Below are positions 36,544 through 44,847 of a stretch of DNA of 64,000 nucleotides, piece after piece. A program made the translations under genes and the position numbers. Under the pieces are notes generated by a model. The model did no database searches, was not told where the DNA came from, and saw only the letters and a program-made list of their open reading frames with translations. The DNA is taken from positions 2,776,001-2,840,000 of the forward strand of contig NZ_CP166679.1 in NCBI RefSeq assembly GCF_041320605.1, read 5' to 3'. This stretch comes from Arenibacter antarcticus. Its GTDB lineage: Bacteria > Bacteroidota > Bacteroidia > Flavobacteriales > Flavobacteriaceae. Numbering within the stretch: the stretch's first letter is position 1; each line of letters begins with the position of its first letter.

Positions 36544-36577
36544 CAAAAATACGACTTATAATGATTGGTCGGACAAT
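36544..36577 (-). promoter_or_regulatory. Carotenoid operon promoter with possible operator
   Basis: On the minus strand, TATTTTTG (36544-36551) with a TTG 22 nt upstream (36574-36576) gives a housekeeping-type promoter about 22 bp before the regulator's ATG. An imperfect inverted repeat ATTGGTC/GGACAAT (36564-36577) overlaps the -33 region and could be the binding site of the CarH-like repressor. The operator call is inference. Confidence 0.45.
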
Positions 36578-36638
36578 TGCTGCAGGAATTATTAGATTTT
36601 GTGACTGGAAGGTGCTGAGGAAATGAATATCTTGTACT

Positions 36639-37187
36639 AAAATCAACAAAAAATAACTACACATTCTAAAAAACAAAAGCAAGCTATGTTTTGGGTGTTC
36701 TTTTAGTTCTGTAGAATGTTGTCAGGATTACTCACTTTGCTCGTGAACCAGAGAAAGCTCCGCTTTGAAAATCAACAAAAATAACTTCACATTCTAAAAA
36801 ACAAAAGCAAGCTATGTTTTTGGGTGTTCTTTTAGTTCTGTAGACTTCTACCTTTATAGATTGGTGATAATTTTTTCATAATCACAACAAGTAGTCAATA
36901 TTCCGGATTACTCGCTTTGCTCGTGAACCAGAGAAAGCTCCTGTTTTAAGAGCTGTAAAAATGTAGACTTCTACTTTTATTGATTGGTGACAATTTTTGA
37001 ATAATCACAACTAGTAGTCAATATCCTGGATTACTCGCTTTGCTCGTGAACCAGAGAAAGCTCCTGTTTTAAGAGCTGTAAAAATGTAGACTTCTACTTT
37101 TATTGATTGGTGACAATTTTTGAATAATCACAACTAGTAGTCAATATCCTGGATTACTCGCTTTGCTCGTGAACCAGAGAAAGCTCC
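36639..37187. repeat. Structured tandem-repeat array beside tRNA-Arg
   Basis: The main unit is 123 bp, found in tandem from 36838, 36961 and 37084; the last two are nearly identical and the third is cut short at about 37187. Each unit contains GTAGA-CT-TCTAC, a hairpin with CTC/GAG and GCTTT/AAAGC arms, and AGCTC/GAGCT. A 37-bp module beginning GGATTACTC (36725, 36905, 37028, 37151) occurs four times. A second module beginning AAAATCAAC occurs at 36639, 36768 and 37194; its last copy contains the tRNA terminator. No open reading frame spans the units. Confidence 0.85.
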
Positions 37188-37221
37188 GCTTTGAAAATCA
37201 ACAAAAAATAACTACACATTC

Positions 37222-37256
37222 TAAAAAACAAAAGCAAGCTATGTTTTTTAGCTTGC
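37222..37256 (-). terminator. Terminator of tRNA-Arg
   Basis: On the minus strand, GCAAGCTA and TAGCTTGC pair into an 8-bp stem with a 7-nt loop, followed by a T-rich run. It begins about 30 bp beyond the tRNA 3' end and coincides with the third copy of the AAAATCAAC repeat module. Confidence 0.82.
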
Positions 37257-37285
37257 TTCGTTATTCCCTTTTGTTGATTTATTCG

Positions 37286-37359
37286 TGACCTCGACTGGAT
37301 TCAAACCAGTAACCTTCTGAGCCGTAATCAGATGCGCTATTCAGTTGCGCCACGAGGCC
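37286..37359 (-). tRNA. tRNA-Arg (anticodon ACG)
   Basis: The 74-nt minus-strand sequence folds as a cloverleaf. The acceptor stem is GGCCTCG/CGAGGTC with one G-T pair and discriminator A. The anticodon stem TCTGA/TCAGA encloses the loop TTACGGC, giving anticodon ACG, which reads CGN Arg codons after A-to-I editing. The T-arm contains GGTTTGAATCC. The CCA end is not encoded. The 5' side abuts the divergent apt gene. Confidence 0.95.
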
Positions 37360-37444
37360 ATTTGAAACGAAACAAGATGGTTTTGTTTCGGGCTGCAAAT
37401 ATATTTCTTTTTACATTTACCACAAAATAACTGAGGCAAAATAA

Positions 37445-37957
37445 ATGGATTTTAAAGAATACGTAAGAAACATACCGGATTTCCCCGAGAAAGGGGTTTA
37501 TTTTAAGGATATAACTCCATTATTGCAGGATGCTCATGCATTATCTGCAGCAAAAGAGGCGCTCTTGAAGATGTTGGGCAACCAAAAAATTGATAAAGTG
37601 GTGGGAATGGAGAGTAGGGGCTTCTTTTTTGCTCCTATGCTTGCGGTAGATTTGGGTGCCGGATTTGTTCCGGTAAGGAAACCGGGAAAATTACCTTTTG
37701 ACAAAATACGTGAAACTTATACCTTGGAATATGGGGAAGACGTTCTAGAAATTCATTCAGATGCCATATCCAAAGGAGATAAGGTACTCGTGCATGATGA
37801 TGTGTTGGCTACGGGTGGTACCGCAAGTGCAGTTTGTAAATTAATAGAGCGTTTGGGTGGAGAGGTAGTGCAATGTAACTTTTTGTTGGAACTGCAATTT
37901 TTAAAGGGACATGAAAAGTTGAAAGGGTACACTATTGCCTCGTTGATGAAATTTTAG
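37445..37957 (+). CDS. apt: Adenine phosphoribosyltransferase
   Basis: The 170-residue protein is a type I PRTase, joining adenine and PRPP to AMP in purine salvage. The PRPP-binding motif is VLVHDDVLATGGTASA, and the family N-terminus (IPDFPEKGVYFKDITPLL) and GMESRGFFFAPMLA are intact. Length is normal. It is a single gene in the cytosol, divergent from the tRNA-Arg gene. Confidence 0.97.
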   Translation: MDFKEYVRNIPDFPEKGVYFKDITPLLQDAHALSAAKEALLKMLGNQKIDKVVGMESRGFFFAPMLAVDLGAGFVPVRKPGKLPFDKIRETYTLEYGEDVLEIHSDAISKGDKVLVHDDVLATGGTASAVCKLIERLGGEVVQCNFLLELQFLKGHEKLKGYTIASLMKF

Positions 37958-38446
37958 GTGATTTGTAAATCAACCTTAATCCAACGCATTTATGGTAACA
38001 TAATAGCGCCATCCGATGATTGCCAGTTGAAATTTACTAGCCCTAGAAAGATCCAAGCGCCTTTTTGTAAAAGAGGGCAATATACTTTTATTGATTTTGG
38101 CCAGAAACCTGAAGAGAGATTTTTTCATCTATACTTGCTTTTTTGATACTATTGTTCCATTTGCTTTATTGCATGGAAATCTTGAAATACAAATATAATG
38201 ACAAAGTAGGGAACAAAATGGGCTATCCACGGAAACCCCATTTTGCTATATTCGAGACTTTATGTTTCTACGCATGCCGAAGGATGAAAAATAAGATTGT
38301 CTAGAGTAGTGGTATTTTTACGAATTGAATCATATTGTTTGACATTAAAGTAGAGGATGGTTGGTTTTAGGTGGTTTTTAATTTTCACGCCTAATAAAAA
38401 GAGCCTTTATATAGTGAGTTGATTATATTTGCCAAAAAAATTTTTA
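37958..38446. other. Intergenic region without recognised genes
   Basis: About 490 bp follow apt with no supported gene. A hairpin with 8-bp arms (AAAATGGG / CCCATTTT, 38215-38244) may be the apt terminator, although no T-run follows. The antiporter promoter lies at the end of the region. Confidence 0.5.
38424..38431 (+). promoter_or_regulatory. -7 box of antiporter promoter
   Basis: TATATTTG is an exact TAnnTTTG match ending 15 nt before the ATG at 38447. It overlaps the TTG that would start the longest frame, which argues that translation begins at the ATG. Confidence 0.55.
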
Positions 38447-39385
38447 ATGCAGGATATTCTATTTATAGGCTTTGGTTTAGTATTGTTGATTTTTGGTGGG
38501 AATTGGCTATTAAAAGCGGCAGTGGCAATGTCCTTGCAGCTAAATATTCCAAAAATAGTGATTGGGATGACAGTGGTGTCATTTGCCACATCGGCGCCAG
38601 AATTAATAGTAAGTGTGAAAGCTGCAATGGATGGATTTCCGGATCTGGCCCTTGGTAACGTGGTTGGTTCCAATATAGCAAACCTTGGATTGGTGCTGGG
38701 GATAACTGTAATACTTTCAAATATAGACGTAAAAAAAAGTTTCTATACGACAGATTGGCCCGTTATGATGTTGGCTTCCCTCCTGTTCTTCGGATTTATT
38801 TATTTTGATGGAGAGATACAACGGTACGAAGGCCTCGCGATGTTGATCTGTCTTTTCATTTTTTTAGTATACCTATTGCGATTTCAAAAAACGGCTGTTG
38901 TAGATGAATTGCCCGAAGATGATATGCCACTTCCACTTTATAAAACGGTATTATTTTTAGGACTGGGAGGAGCTGCCTTATGGGGAGGATCGGAGTTATT
39001 GATCCAAGGTGCAGTTGGTTTGGCTACCCTTTATGGGGTAAGTGAGCGTATTATAGCCGTTACCGTAGTTTCGGTGGGGACAAGTATCCCTGAATTGGCT
39101 GCTTCGGTAATTGCGGTTCTAAAAAAGGAAAAAGCTATTTCATTAGGAAACCTTATTGGGTCCAATATTTTCAATCTTTTGGCAGTATTGGGAATAACAG
39201 CTATGATACAGCCTATTAAAGTGATGGATCAAGGATTGTTGACCAATGATATTTTTTGGATGCTGGGAATATCGTTTGTGATATTGCCTTTGGTATTCAT
39301 TCCAAAAGGTTTGCGATTGGGATGGAGAGACGGTTTGATCCTACTGAGCGGATATATAACATTTGTGTATTTAACCGTTACCTAA
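38447..39385 (+). CDS. Calcium/sodium antiporter (CaCA family, YrbG-like)
   Basis: The 312-residue membrane protein has two inverted repeats of five helices each, with the alpha-repeat motifs GMTVVSFATSAPELIVS with GNVVGSNIANLGLVLG and VVSVGTSIPELAASVIAV with GNLIGSNIFNLLAVLG. The Glu in both PEL motifs and the Asn in GSN bind the ions. It exchanges Ca2+ for Na+ across the inner membrane. The ATG is preferred over a TTG six codons upstream because that codon lies in the -7 box. Confidence 0.94.
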   Translation: MQDILFIGFGLVLLIFGGNWLLKAAVAMSLQLNIPKIVIGMTVVSFATSAPELIVSVKAAMDGFPDLALGNVVGSNIANLGLVLGITVILSNIDVKKSFYTTDWPVMMLASLLFFGFIYFDGEIQRYEGLAMLICLFIFLVYLLRFQKTAVVDELPEDDMPLPLYKTVLFLGLGGAALWGGSELLIQGAVGLATLYGVSERIIAVTVVSVGTSIPELAASVIAVLKKEKAISLGNLIGSNIFNLLAVLGITAMIQPIKVMDQGLLTNDIFWMLGISFVILPLVFIPKGLRLGWRDGLILLSGYITFVYLTVT

Positions 39386-39455
39386 TATCGGGTTTCGTAG
39401 CTTGTGAGAATATATTGTCTGGTGATTTATCGGGTTGTAAATCGATTAGTGGCAT

Positions 39456-39487
39456 AAAAAAAGCCGCTACCTTTTTAGGTTAGCGGC
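39456..39487 (-). terminator. Terminator of the type II glutamine synthetase gene
   Basis: On the minus strand, GCCGCTAACCT and AGGTAGCGGC pair with one unpaired base, and a run of seven T residues follows, 22 bp after the stop. Confidence 0.92.
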
Positions 39488-39509
39488 CCTAAAAATAAAT
39501 GATTATTGA

Positions 39510-40538
39510 TTAGGAGTGCTGAGGCTCTAGGACAGCAGATTTGACCGTCTTGATGATTCTACCCGCAATTTTGTACGGGTCACCATTGGAGGCTGGCCTC
39601 CGGTCTTCCAAATAGCCTTTCCATCCGTTTGATACAGTATAGATCGGAATCCTAAGGGAAGCACCGCGATCAGAAATACCGTAAGTGAAATCGTGGATGG
39701 AAGCGGTTTCGTGTTTCCCGGTCAAACGCTGATCGTTATAGGCACCGTAAACGGCCATATGTTCCTTCACTAGCGGACGGAAAGCTTCGCATATTTTTTC
39801 GTAGACTTCTTTTGACCCACACGTTCTTAAGGTGGTGTTGGAAAAGTTGGCATGCATTCCAGAGCCGTTCCAATCGGTGTCACCAAGTGGTTTGGGGTGG
39901 TATTCAATATAATAATCATGTTTTTCAGTCAGGCGATCCAATAAATACCTGGCCACCCAAATCTCATCACCTGCTTTCTTGGCCCCTTTGGCGAACAATT
40001 GAAACTCCCATTGTCCACATGCAACTTCTTGATTAATGCCTTCGAAATTTAGACCGGCTTTAATACATACATCGGCATGTTCTTCCACCAACTCACGACC
40101 GTGGGTATTTAATCCGCCTACAGAACAATAATACATTCCTTGTGGTTTTGGATATCCTCCCCTTGGGAAGCCTAATGGAAGTTCGGTCTTAACATCCATT
40201 ATAAAGTACTCTTGTTCAAATCCAAACCAGAAATCATCATTGTCGTCGTCAATTGTGAATCTTGCATTTGAAGGATGGGGCGTGCCATCTGCATTCATAA
40301 CTTCGTTCATTACCAACCATGCATTGGTACGGTCAGGATCAGGATAGATTGCTACGGGTTTTAATACGCAATCAGATGCACCTCCTTCTGCCTGCCGGGT
40401 AGAGCTTCCATCAAAGGACCAAATTGGACAATCTTCCAATTTTCCGCTGAAATTATCCACAACCTTGGTTTTACTCCTCATGTTTTGAGTGGGTTGGTAC
40501 CCGTCCAACCAAATGTATTCTAATTTAGACTTGCTCAT
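39510..40538 (-). CDS. Glutamine synthetase, type II (eukaryotic-like)
   Basis: The 342-residue protein has the beta-grasp domain (YIWLDGYQPTQNMRSKTK) and catalytic domain of the short GSII class. Motifs include FEQEYFIMD (metal-binding Glu), GINQEVACGQWEFQLFA and HANFSNTTLR (ATP/substrate binding). It joins ammonia to glutamate with ATP and forms decamers in characterised members. No adenylylation Tyr motif of the GSI class is present. It is divergently transcribed from the type III enzyme, with 192 bp between the starts. Confidence 0.95.
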   Translation of the reverse strand: MSKSKLEYIWLDGYQPTQNMRSKTKVVDNFSGKLEDCPIWSFDGSSTRQAEGGASDCVLKPVAIYPDPDRTNAWLVMNEVMNADGTPHPSNARFTIDDDNDDFWFGFEQEYFIMDVKTELPLGFPRGGYPKPQGMYYCSVGGLNTHGRELVEEHADVCIKAGLNFEGINQEVACGQWEFQLFAKGAKKAGDEIWVARYLLDRLTEKHDYYIEYHPKPLGDTDWNGSGMHANFSNTTLRTCGSKEVYEKICEAFRPLVKEHMAVYGAYNDQRLTGKHETASIHDFTYGISDRGASLRIPIYTVSNGWKGYLEDRRPASNGDPYKIAGRIIKTVKSAVLEPQHS

Positions 40539-40680
40539 AATGTTGTTGATTTTAATATTAGATTAACAAATTTAGTGTTTTTATAAAAGCACCCTTAAAA
40601 TCATGGGGGTTAATGTTCTAAAAATCATTATTTTTTTTGACACCCCCTATTTTGGTAGGGTATTTTATTATATTTTTTAT

Positions 40681-40715
40681 TTTTGCTGTATTATTTTAAA
40701 GAATTGTTATTTTTG
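40681..40715 (+). promoter_or_regulatory. Promoter of glnN
   Basis: TTTTG at 40681-40685 and TATTTTTG at 40708-40715 are separated by 22 nt, and the -7 box ends 15 nt before the ATG. The region also has A+T-rich runs (TTTTTT) on both sides. Nitrogen regulation is plausible but no operator was recognised. Confidence 0.6.
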
Positions 40716-40730
40716 TAAAAAAAAATATAC

Positions 40731-42917
40731 ATGTCAAAGCAGAGATTTAGTGCCCTTGAGCGTAGTAATAATCGGAGTAGGATAGAAGTTAAGGAGAAGG
40801 GAAGGCGTTCCGAGTATTTTGGAGCCAACGTTTTTAATGAGGAAAGAATGTTGCAATTCTTAACTAAGGAAGCCTATGACCGAATTAAGGGGGCTGTTAT
40901 TTCAGGGACCAAAATAGATCGTAAGGTGGCCGATCAGGTTGCCGAAGGAATGAAATCTTGGGCCATCTCTATGGGAGCTACACACTATACGCACTGGTTT
41001 CAACCGTTAACGAATGCGACAGCTGAAAAACATGATGCTTTTTTTGACCTGACCCCCGAAGGTAGAGGGATGGAAAAATTTGGAGGCGGACAATTGGTGC
41101 AGCAGGAGTCGGATGCATCTAGCTTTCCTAATGGAGGTATTAGAAATACCTTTGAAGCAAGGGGCTATACGGCATGGGATCCTACTTCTCCTGCATTCCT
41201 TTACGGTGCTACCCTTTGTATTCCTACCGTTTTTGTAGCTTATACTGGAGAGGCATTAGATAATAAGGCACCTTTGTTAAGGGCTTTGAATGCTGTTGAT
41301 GAGGCAGCAACGGCCGTAGCGAAATATTTCGATAAAAATGTTACTAAGGTGAATGCCACCTTAGGCTGGGAGCAAGAATATTTTTTGGTAGATAAAGCCT
41401 TGGCGTATTCCCGACCAGATATTGCTCTTACGGGAAGAACGTTGGTTGGGCAATCTGCAGCCAAAGGGCAGCAGTTGGACGATCATTATTTTGGGGTGAT
41501 CCCTAAAAGGGTCCTAAGCTTTATGAAAGAATTGGAGAAGGAATGTACCAAATTGGGGATTCCGGTCAAGACTCGTCATAATGAAGTGGCACCAAATCAG
41601 TTTGAACTTGCCCCAATATTTGAAGAGACCAATTTGGCGGTAGATCACAACCTGTTGCTAATGGATATCATGGAAAAGGTATCGGACAAGCATAACTTTA
41701 AGATACTTTTTCACGAAAAGCCATTTGCTGGGGTAAACGGTTCGGGGAAACATAACAATTGGTCCTTGGCTACCAATACCGGAGTAAACCTTCTAAGCCC
41801 TGGTTCTACTCCAATGAAGAATCTTCAGTTTTTAACCTTTTTCGTGAATACCATTAAGGCTGTAGATACCTATGAGGAATTGTTGCGTTCTTCTATCGCC
41901 TCTGCTAGTAATGATCATAGGTTAGGGGCTAATGAAGCGCCTCCTGCAATTTTATCCATTTTTATAGGGCAGCAGTTGAATGAAGTGCTCAACGAATTGG
42001 AAGGGGTTACTAAAGGAAAATTATCGCCCGAGGAGAAAACGGATCTAAAACTGAACGTCGTAGGGAAGATCCCAGAAATATTGTTAGACAATACCGATCG
42101 TAATCGTACTTCGCCCTTCGCCTTTACCGGCAATAAATTTGAAATGAGAGGTGTAGGTTCTAAGGCCAATTGCGCCAAACCTATGATGGTTCTAAATACC
42201 ATCGTTGCCAAGCAATTGCAGATCTTTAAAAAAGAAGTTGATGTTCTAATAGATAAGAAAGGTCTTAAGAAGGATGAGGCTATTTTTAACGTATTACGAG
42301 AATACATTAAAACTTCCAAACGAATTAGGTTCGAAGGGGATGGGTATAGCGAAGCTTGGGAAAAGGAGGCTAAAACTAGGGGACTTAGCAATAATAAGAA
42401 TACTCCCCAAGCGCTTCAGGTGTTGACCTCTAAGGAAAGTCTGGCATTGTTCAAATCTATGAACGTAATGAGCGAGATCGAAGTAAAAGTCCGTCAGGAG
42501 GTAGAGCTGGAAGAGTATATTATGCATATTCAAATAGAGGGAAGAGTATTTAATGAGCTGATATACAGCTATATCATTCCCGCGGCAGTAGAATATCAAA
42601 ATAAATTATTAACTAATATTACCGGTCTTAAATCGCTTTATGGCGATGATTATAAGAAAATGGCGGAGAGTCAGCTAGATATTGTTTCGCGTATATCCGA
42701 ACATATTGGAGTTATAAAAGTAAGGACTGATGCTATGGTAGGGGAACGTAAGAAAGCCAATAATATGGTTGATGTTAATGAAAAAGCATTCGCTTACTGT
42801 GATAATGTGAGGTCTCACTTTGAAGAGATTCGTTACCATTGTGATAAATTGGAGCGTTTAGTTGGAGATGAATATTGGCCTTTGACTAAATATAGGGAGC
42901 TCCTATTTATAAAATAA
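40731..42917 (+). CDS. glnN: Glutamine synthetase, type III
   Basis: The 728-residue protein is GSIII (GlnN), the large glutamine synthetase typical of Bacteroidetes and cyanobacteria. Motifs include GWEQEYFLVD (metal Glu), KTRHNEVAPNQFELAPIFE, VNGSGKHNNWSLATN (ATP site) and NDHRLGANEAPPAIL. It forms double hexameric rings in characterised members. A strong terminator follows, and purM begins beyond it. The neighbouring GSII gene gives the organism two isoenzymes in one locus. Confidence 0.96.
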   Translation: MSKQRFSALERSNNRSRIEVKEKGRRSEYFGANVFNEERMLQFLTKEAYDRIKGAVISGTKIDRKVADQVAEGMKSWAISMGATHYTHWFQPLTNATAEKHDAFFDLTPEGRGMEKFGGGQLVQQESDASSFPNGGIRNTFEARGYTAWDPTSPAFLYGATLCIPTVFVAYTGEALDNKAPLLRALNAVDEAATAVAKYFDKNVTKVNATLGWEQEYFLVDKALAYSRPDIALTGRTLVGQSAAKGQQLDDHYFGVIPKRVLSFMKELEKECTKLGIPVKTRHNEVAPNQFELAPIFEETNLAVDHNLLLMDIMEKVSDKHNFKILFHEKPFAGVNGSGKHNNWSLATNTGVNLLSPGSTPMKNLQFLTFFVNTIKAVDTYEELLRSSIASASNDHRLGANEAPPAILSIFIGQQLNEVLNELEGVTKGKLSPEEKTDLKLNVVGKIPEILLDNTDRNRTSPFAFTGNKFEMRGVGSKANCAKPMMVLNTIVAKQLQIFKKEVDVLIDKKGLKKDEAIFNVLREYIKTSKRIRFEGDGYSEAWEKEAKTRGLSNNKNTPQALQVLTSKESLALFKSMNVMSEIEVKVRQEVELEEYIMHIQIEGRVFNELIYSYIIPAAVEYQNKLLTNITGLKSLYGDDYKKMAESQLDIVSRISEHIGVIKVRTDAMVGERKKANNMVDVNEKAFAYCDNVRSHFEEIRYHCDKLERLVGDEYWPLTKYRELLFIK

Positions 42918-42943
42918 AAAGACGTTTGTAACTTATTGAATTA

Positions 42944-42971
42944 AAAGCCCACATTTAGTGGGCTTTTTTTG
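42944..42971 (+). terminator. Terminator of glnN
   Basis: An 8-bp stem (AAGCCCAC / GTGGGCTT) around ATTTA is followed by T residues, 27 bp after the stop. The purM -7 box (TATTTTTG, 42982-42989) lies just downstream. Confidence 0.9.
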
Positions 42972-42981
42972 TGGATTCTAC

Positions 42982-42989
42982 TATTTTTG
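42982..42989 (+). promoter_or_regulatory. -7 box of purM promoter
   Basis: TATTTTTG fits TAnnTTTG and ends 16 nt before the chosen ATG. It supports initiation at that ATG rather than 16 codons upstream, where the frame would overlap the glnN terminator. Confidence 0.55.
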
Positions 42990-43005
42990 TCGCAAACTTT
43001 TGATC

Positions 43006-44184
43006 ATGGGTTCATCCAATAGTAAACGATACAGTCAAAGAGGGGTCTCCGCCTCCAAAGAGGACGTGCACAATGCGATAAAAAATATTGATAAGGGGCT
43101 GTTTCCACAGGCTTTCTGTAAAATTGTTCCCGACTATCTCACCAATGATGATGACTATTGTTTGGTGATGCATGCCGATGGCGCCGGAACAAAATCTTCC
43201 TTGGCCTATATGTATTGGAAGGAAACTGGTGACCTTTCTGTATGGAAAGGAATTGCCCAGGATGCCTTGATAATGAATATAGACGATCTTATCTGTGTGG
43301 GAGCCACAGACAATATTATGTTGTCATCCACTATTGGAAGGAATAAAAACCTAATTCCCGGCGAAGTGCTATCTGCGATTATCAACGGTACGGAAGAATT
43401 GATCGCCGACCTAGAGAGTCACGGTATAACCATCCGTTCTACAGGAGGTGAAACCGCCGATGTAGGGGATTTGGTGCGCACTATAATCGTAGATTCTACT
43501 GTAACTGCTAGGATAAAAAGAAGTGAGGTGATCAATAACGCCAATATAGAGGCGGGAGATGTGATCGTAGGTTTGGCTTCCTTTGGACAGGCAACTTATG
43601 AAAATGAATACAATGGGGGAATGGGTAGTAATGGACTCACCTCTGCAAGGCATGATGTTTTTTCAAAGTACTTGGCTGAAAAGTATCCCGAAAGTTATGA
43701 TGCTTCCGTTCCTGAAGATTTGGTGTATTCTGGAAACGTAAAACTTACAGATTCCGTGCCCAATGCACCTTTGGATGCCGGGAAGTTGGTATTGTCGCCT
43801 ACCCGTACCTATGCGCCAATAGTAAAAAAGATATTAAGCAAGTACAGCGCCCAAGATATTCATGGAATGGTACATTGTAGCGGAGGGGCACAGACCAAAA
43901 TACTTCATTTTATAGATAGCCTGCATGTAATAAAGGATAATTTATTCCCTATTCCTCCATTGTTTAAGCTAATTCAGGAGCAATCGGGTACGGATTGGAA
44001 AGAGATGTATCAAGTTTTTAACTGTGGTCATCGTTTGGAGGTCTATGTAAAACCTGAGTTTGCTGAGGATCTTATCGCAATTTCCGAGAGTTTTGGAGTA
44101 GAGGCTAAAATTGTGGGTAGGGTAGAAGCTAGTTCCGTTAAAAAACTCACTATTCAGAGTGAGTTTGGCACCTTTGTATATTAA
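43006..44184 (+). CDS. purM: Phosphoribosylformylglycinamidine cyclo-ligase (AIR synthase)
   Basis: The 392-residue protein is a PurM/AIRS-type ATP-dependent ligase, closing the imidazole ring of AIR in purine synthesis. Signature segments include YSQRGVSASKEDV, VMHADGAGTKSS and STGGETADVGDL. The Bacteroidetes form is longer than E. coli PurM by about 45 residues. The start is the ATG supported by the -7 box and by the family N-terminus. Apt, purM and purU in this window all act in purine or one-carbon metabolism, but are not clustered as an operon. Confidence 0.92.
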   Translation: MGSSNSKRYSQRGVSASKEDVHNAIKNIDKGLFPQAFCKIVPDYLTNDDDYCLVMHADGAGTKSSLAYMYWKETGDLSVWKGIAQDALIMNIDDLICVGATDNIMLSSTIGRNKNLIPGEVLSAIINGTEELIADLESHGITIRSTGGETADVGDLVRTIIVDSTVTARIKRSEVINNANIEAGDVIVGLASFGQATYENEYNGGMGSNGLTSARHDVFSKYLAEKYPESYDASVPEDLVYSGNVKLTDSVPNAPLDAGKLVLSPTRTYAPIVKKILSKYSAQDIHGMVHCSGGAQTKILHFIDSLHVIKDNLFPIPPLFKLIQEQSGTDWKEMYQVFNCGHRLEVYVKPEFAEDLIAISESFGVEAKIVGRVEASSVKKLTIQSEFGTFVY

Positions 44185-44233
44185 GGTATACGAATCTTAC
44201 TTTTCAAACGTTTTCTTATAAACGAAGGCTGTT

Positions 44234-44692
44234 ATGGAAAGAAAGGAGTTTTTACGGACCTTGGGGACAGGGGCTGCCTTTGCGTTAACATTTTCTTGTT
44301 TGCATGGGTGTTCTTCCGATAGTGCAGATGATTTAGATAAAAACCCTGTGCCTTCGGAGGTAGATTTTACTATAAATTTGAATTCAGATGAAGCATCCAA
44401 GCTAGTCAAAATAGGCGGTTTCATCCTAGTTAAATCCAAACAGGCGCTTAAGTATACCGATATTGTGGTGGCAAAAAACCTTGAGGGGAATTATGTGGCT
44501 GCAAGCCAAATATGTAGCCATGAACAAAATGATCAGGTGAGGTTTGTAGCGGATAAAGGCGGAATTTTTTCTTGTTCCGTCCATGGATCGGAATTCGATC
44601 AAACCGGTATTCCTATTAATGACATCACCAATAATCCCTTAAAAATATTTAAGACCAAACTCAGCGAAAATATATTGCGCATTTTTGAATAG
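44234..44692 (+). CDS. Rieske-type [2Fe-2S] protein
   Basis: The 152-residue protein has an export signal with RKEFLRTLG and a Cys-rich end (SCLHGCSS), which suggests a Tat- or Sec-exported lipoprotein. The Rieske ligands are in ASQICSHEQN (CxH) and FSCSVHGSEFD (CxxH). Such small proteins carry electrons in the periplasm; a link to the adjacent ApbE flavin transferase gene is likely from gene order. The partner redox enzyme is not in the window. Confidence 0.88.
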   Translation: MERKEFLRTLGTGAAFALTFSCLHGCSSDSADDLDKNPVPSEVDFTINLNSDEASKLVKIGGFILVKSKQALKYTDIVVAKNLEGNYVAASQICSHEQNDQVRFVADKGGIFSCSVHGSEFDQTGIPINDITNNPLKIFKTKLSENILRIFE

Positions 44693-44847
44693 TTGCTACC
44701 CTATAGCTTGCCCCCGCTTATGAATTTGCCTATAACTCTAAATTGTTTCCTGTTGACTTGTATTTCTGTAGCTATTACGGTAGAAATTTACGTCCAGTAC
44801 ATCGCCAACTCGGTTAAATTATGCAGCGCTAACTAATAATTTGCTAG

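Noticed and set aside
36639..37257. CRISPR array
   Set aside because: The repeat unit is 123 bp, units differ in length and content, and no short direct repeats separated by unique spacers or cas genes are seen.
37222..37359. tRNA-associated integration site with genomic island
   Set aside because: The repeats near tRNA-Arg do not copy the tRNA 3' end, and no integrase or island genes lie on either side; apt and the crt operon are ordinary chromosomal genes.
37958..38146. 62-residue frame after apt
   Set aside because: It begins with GTG directly at the apt stop, has no recognisable domain and unusual composition; read as chance.
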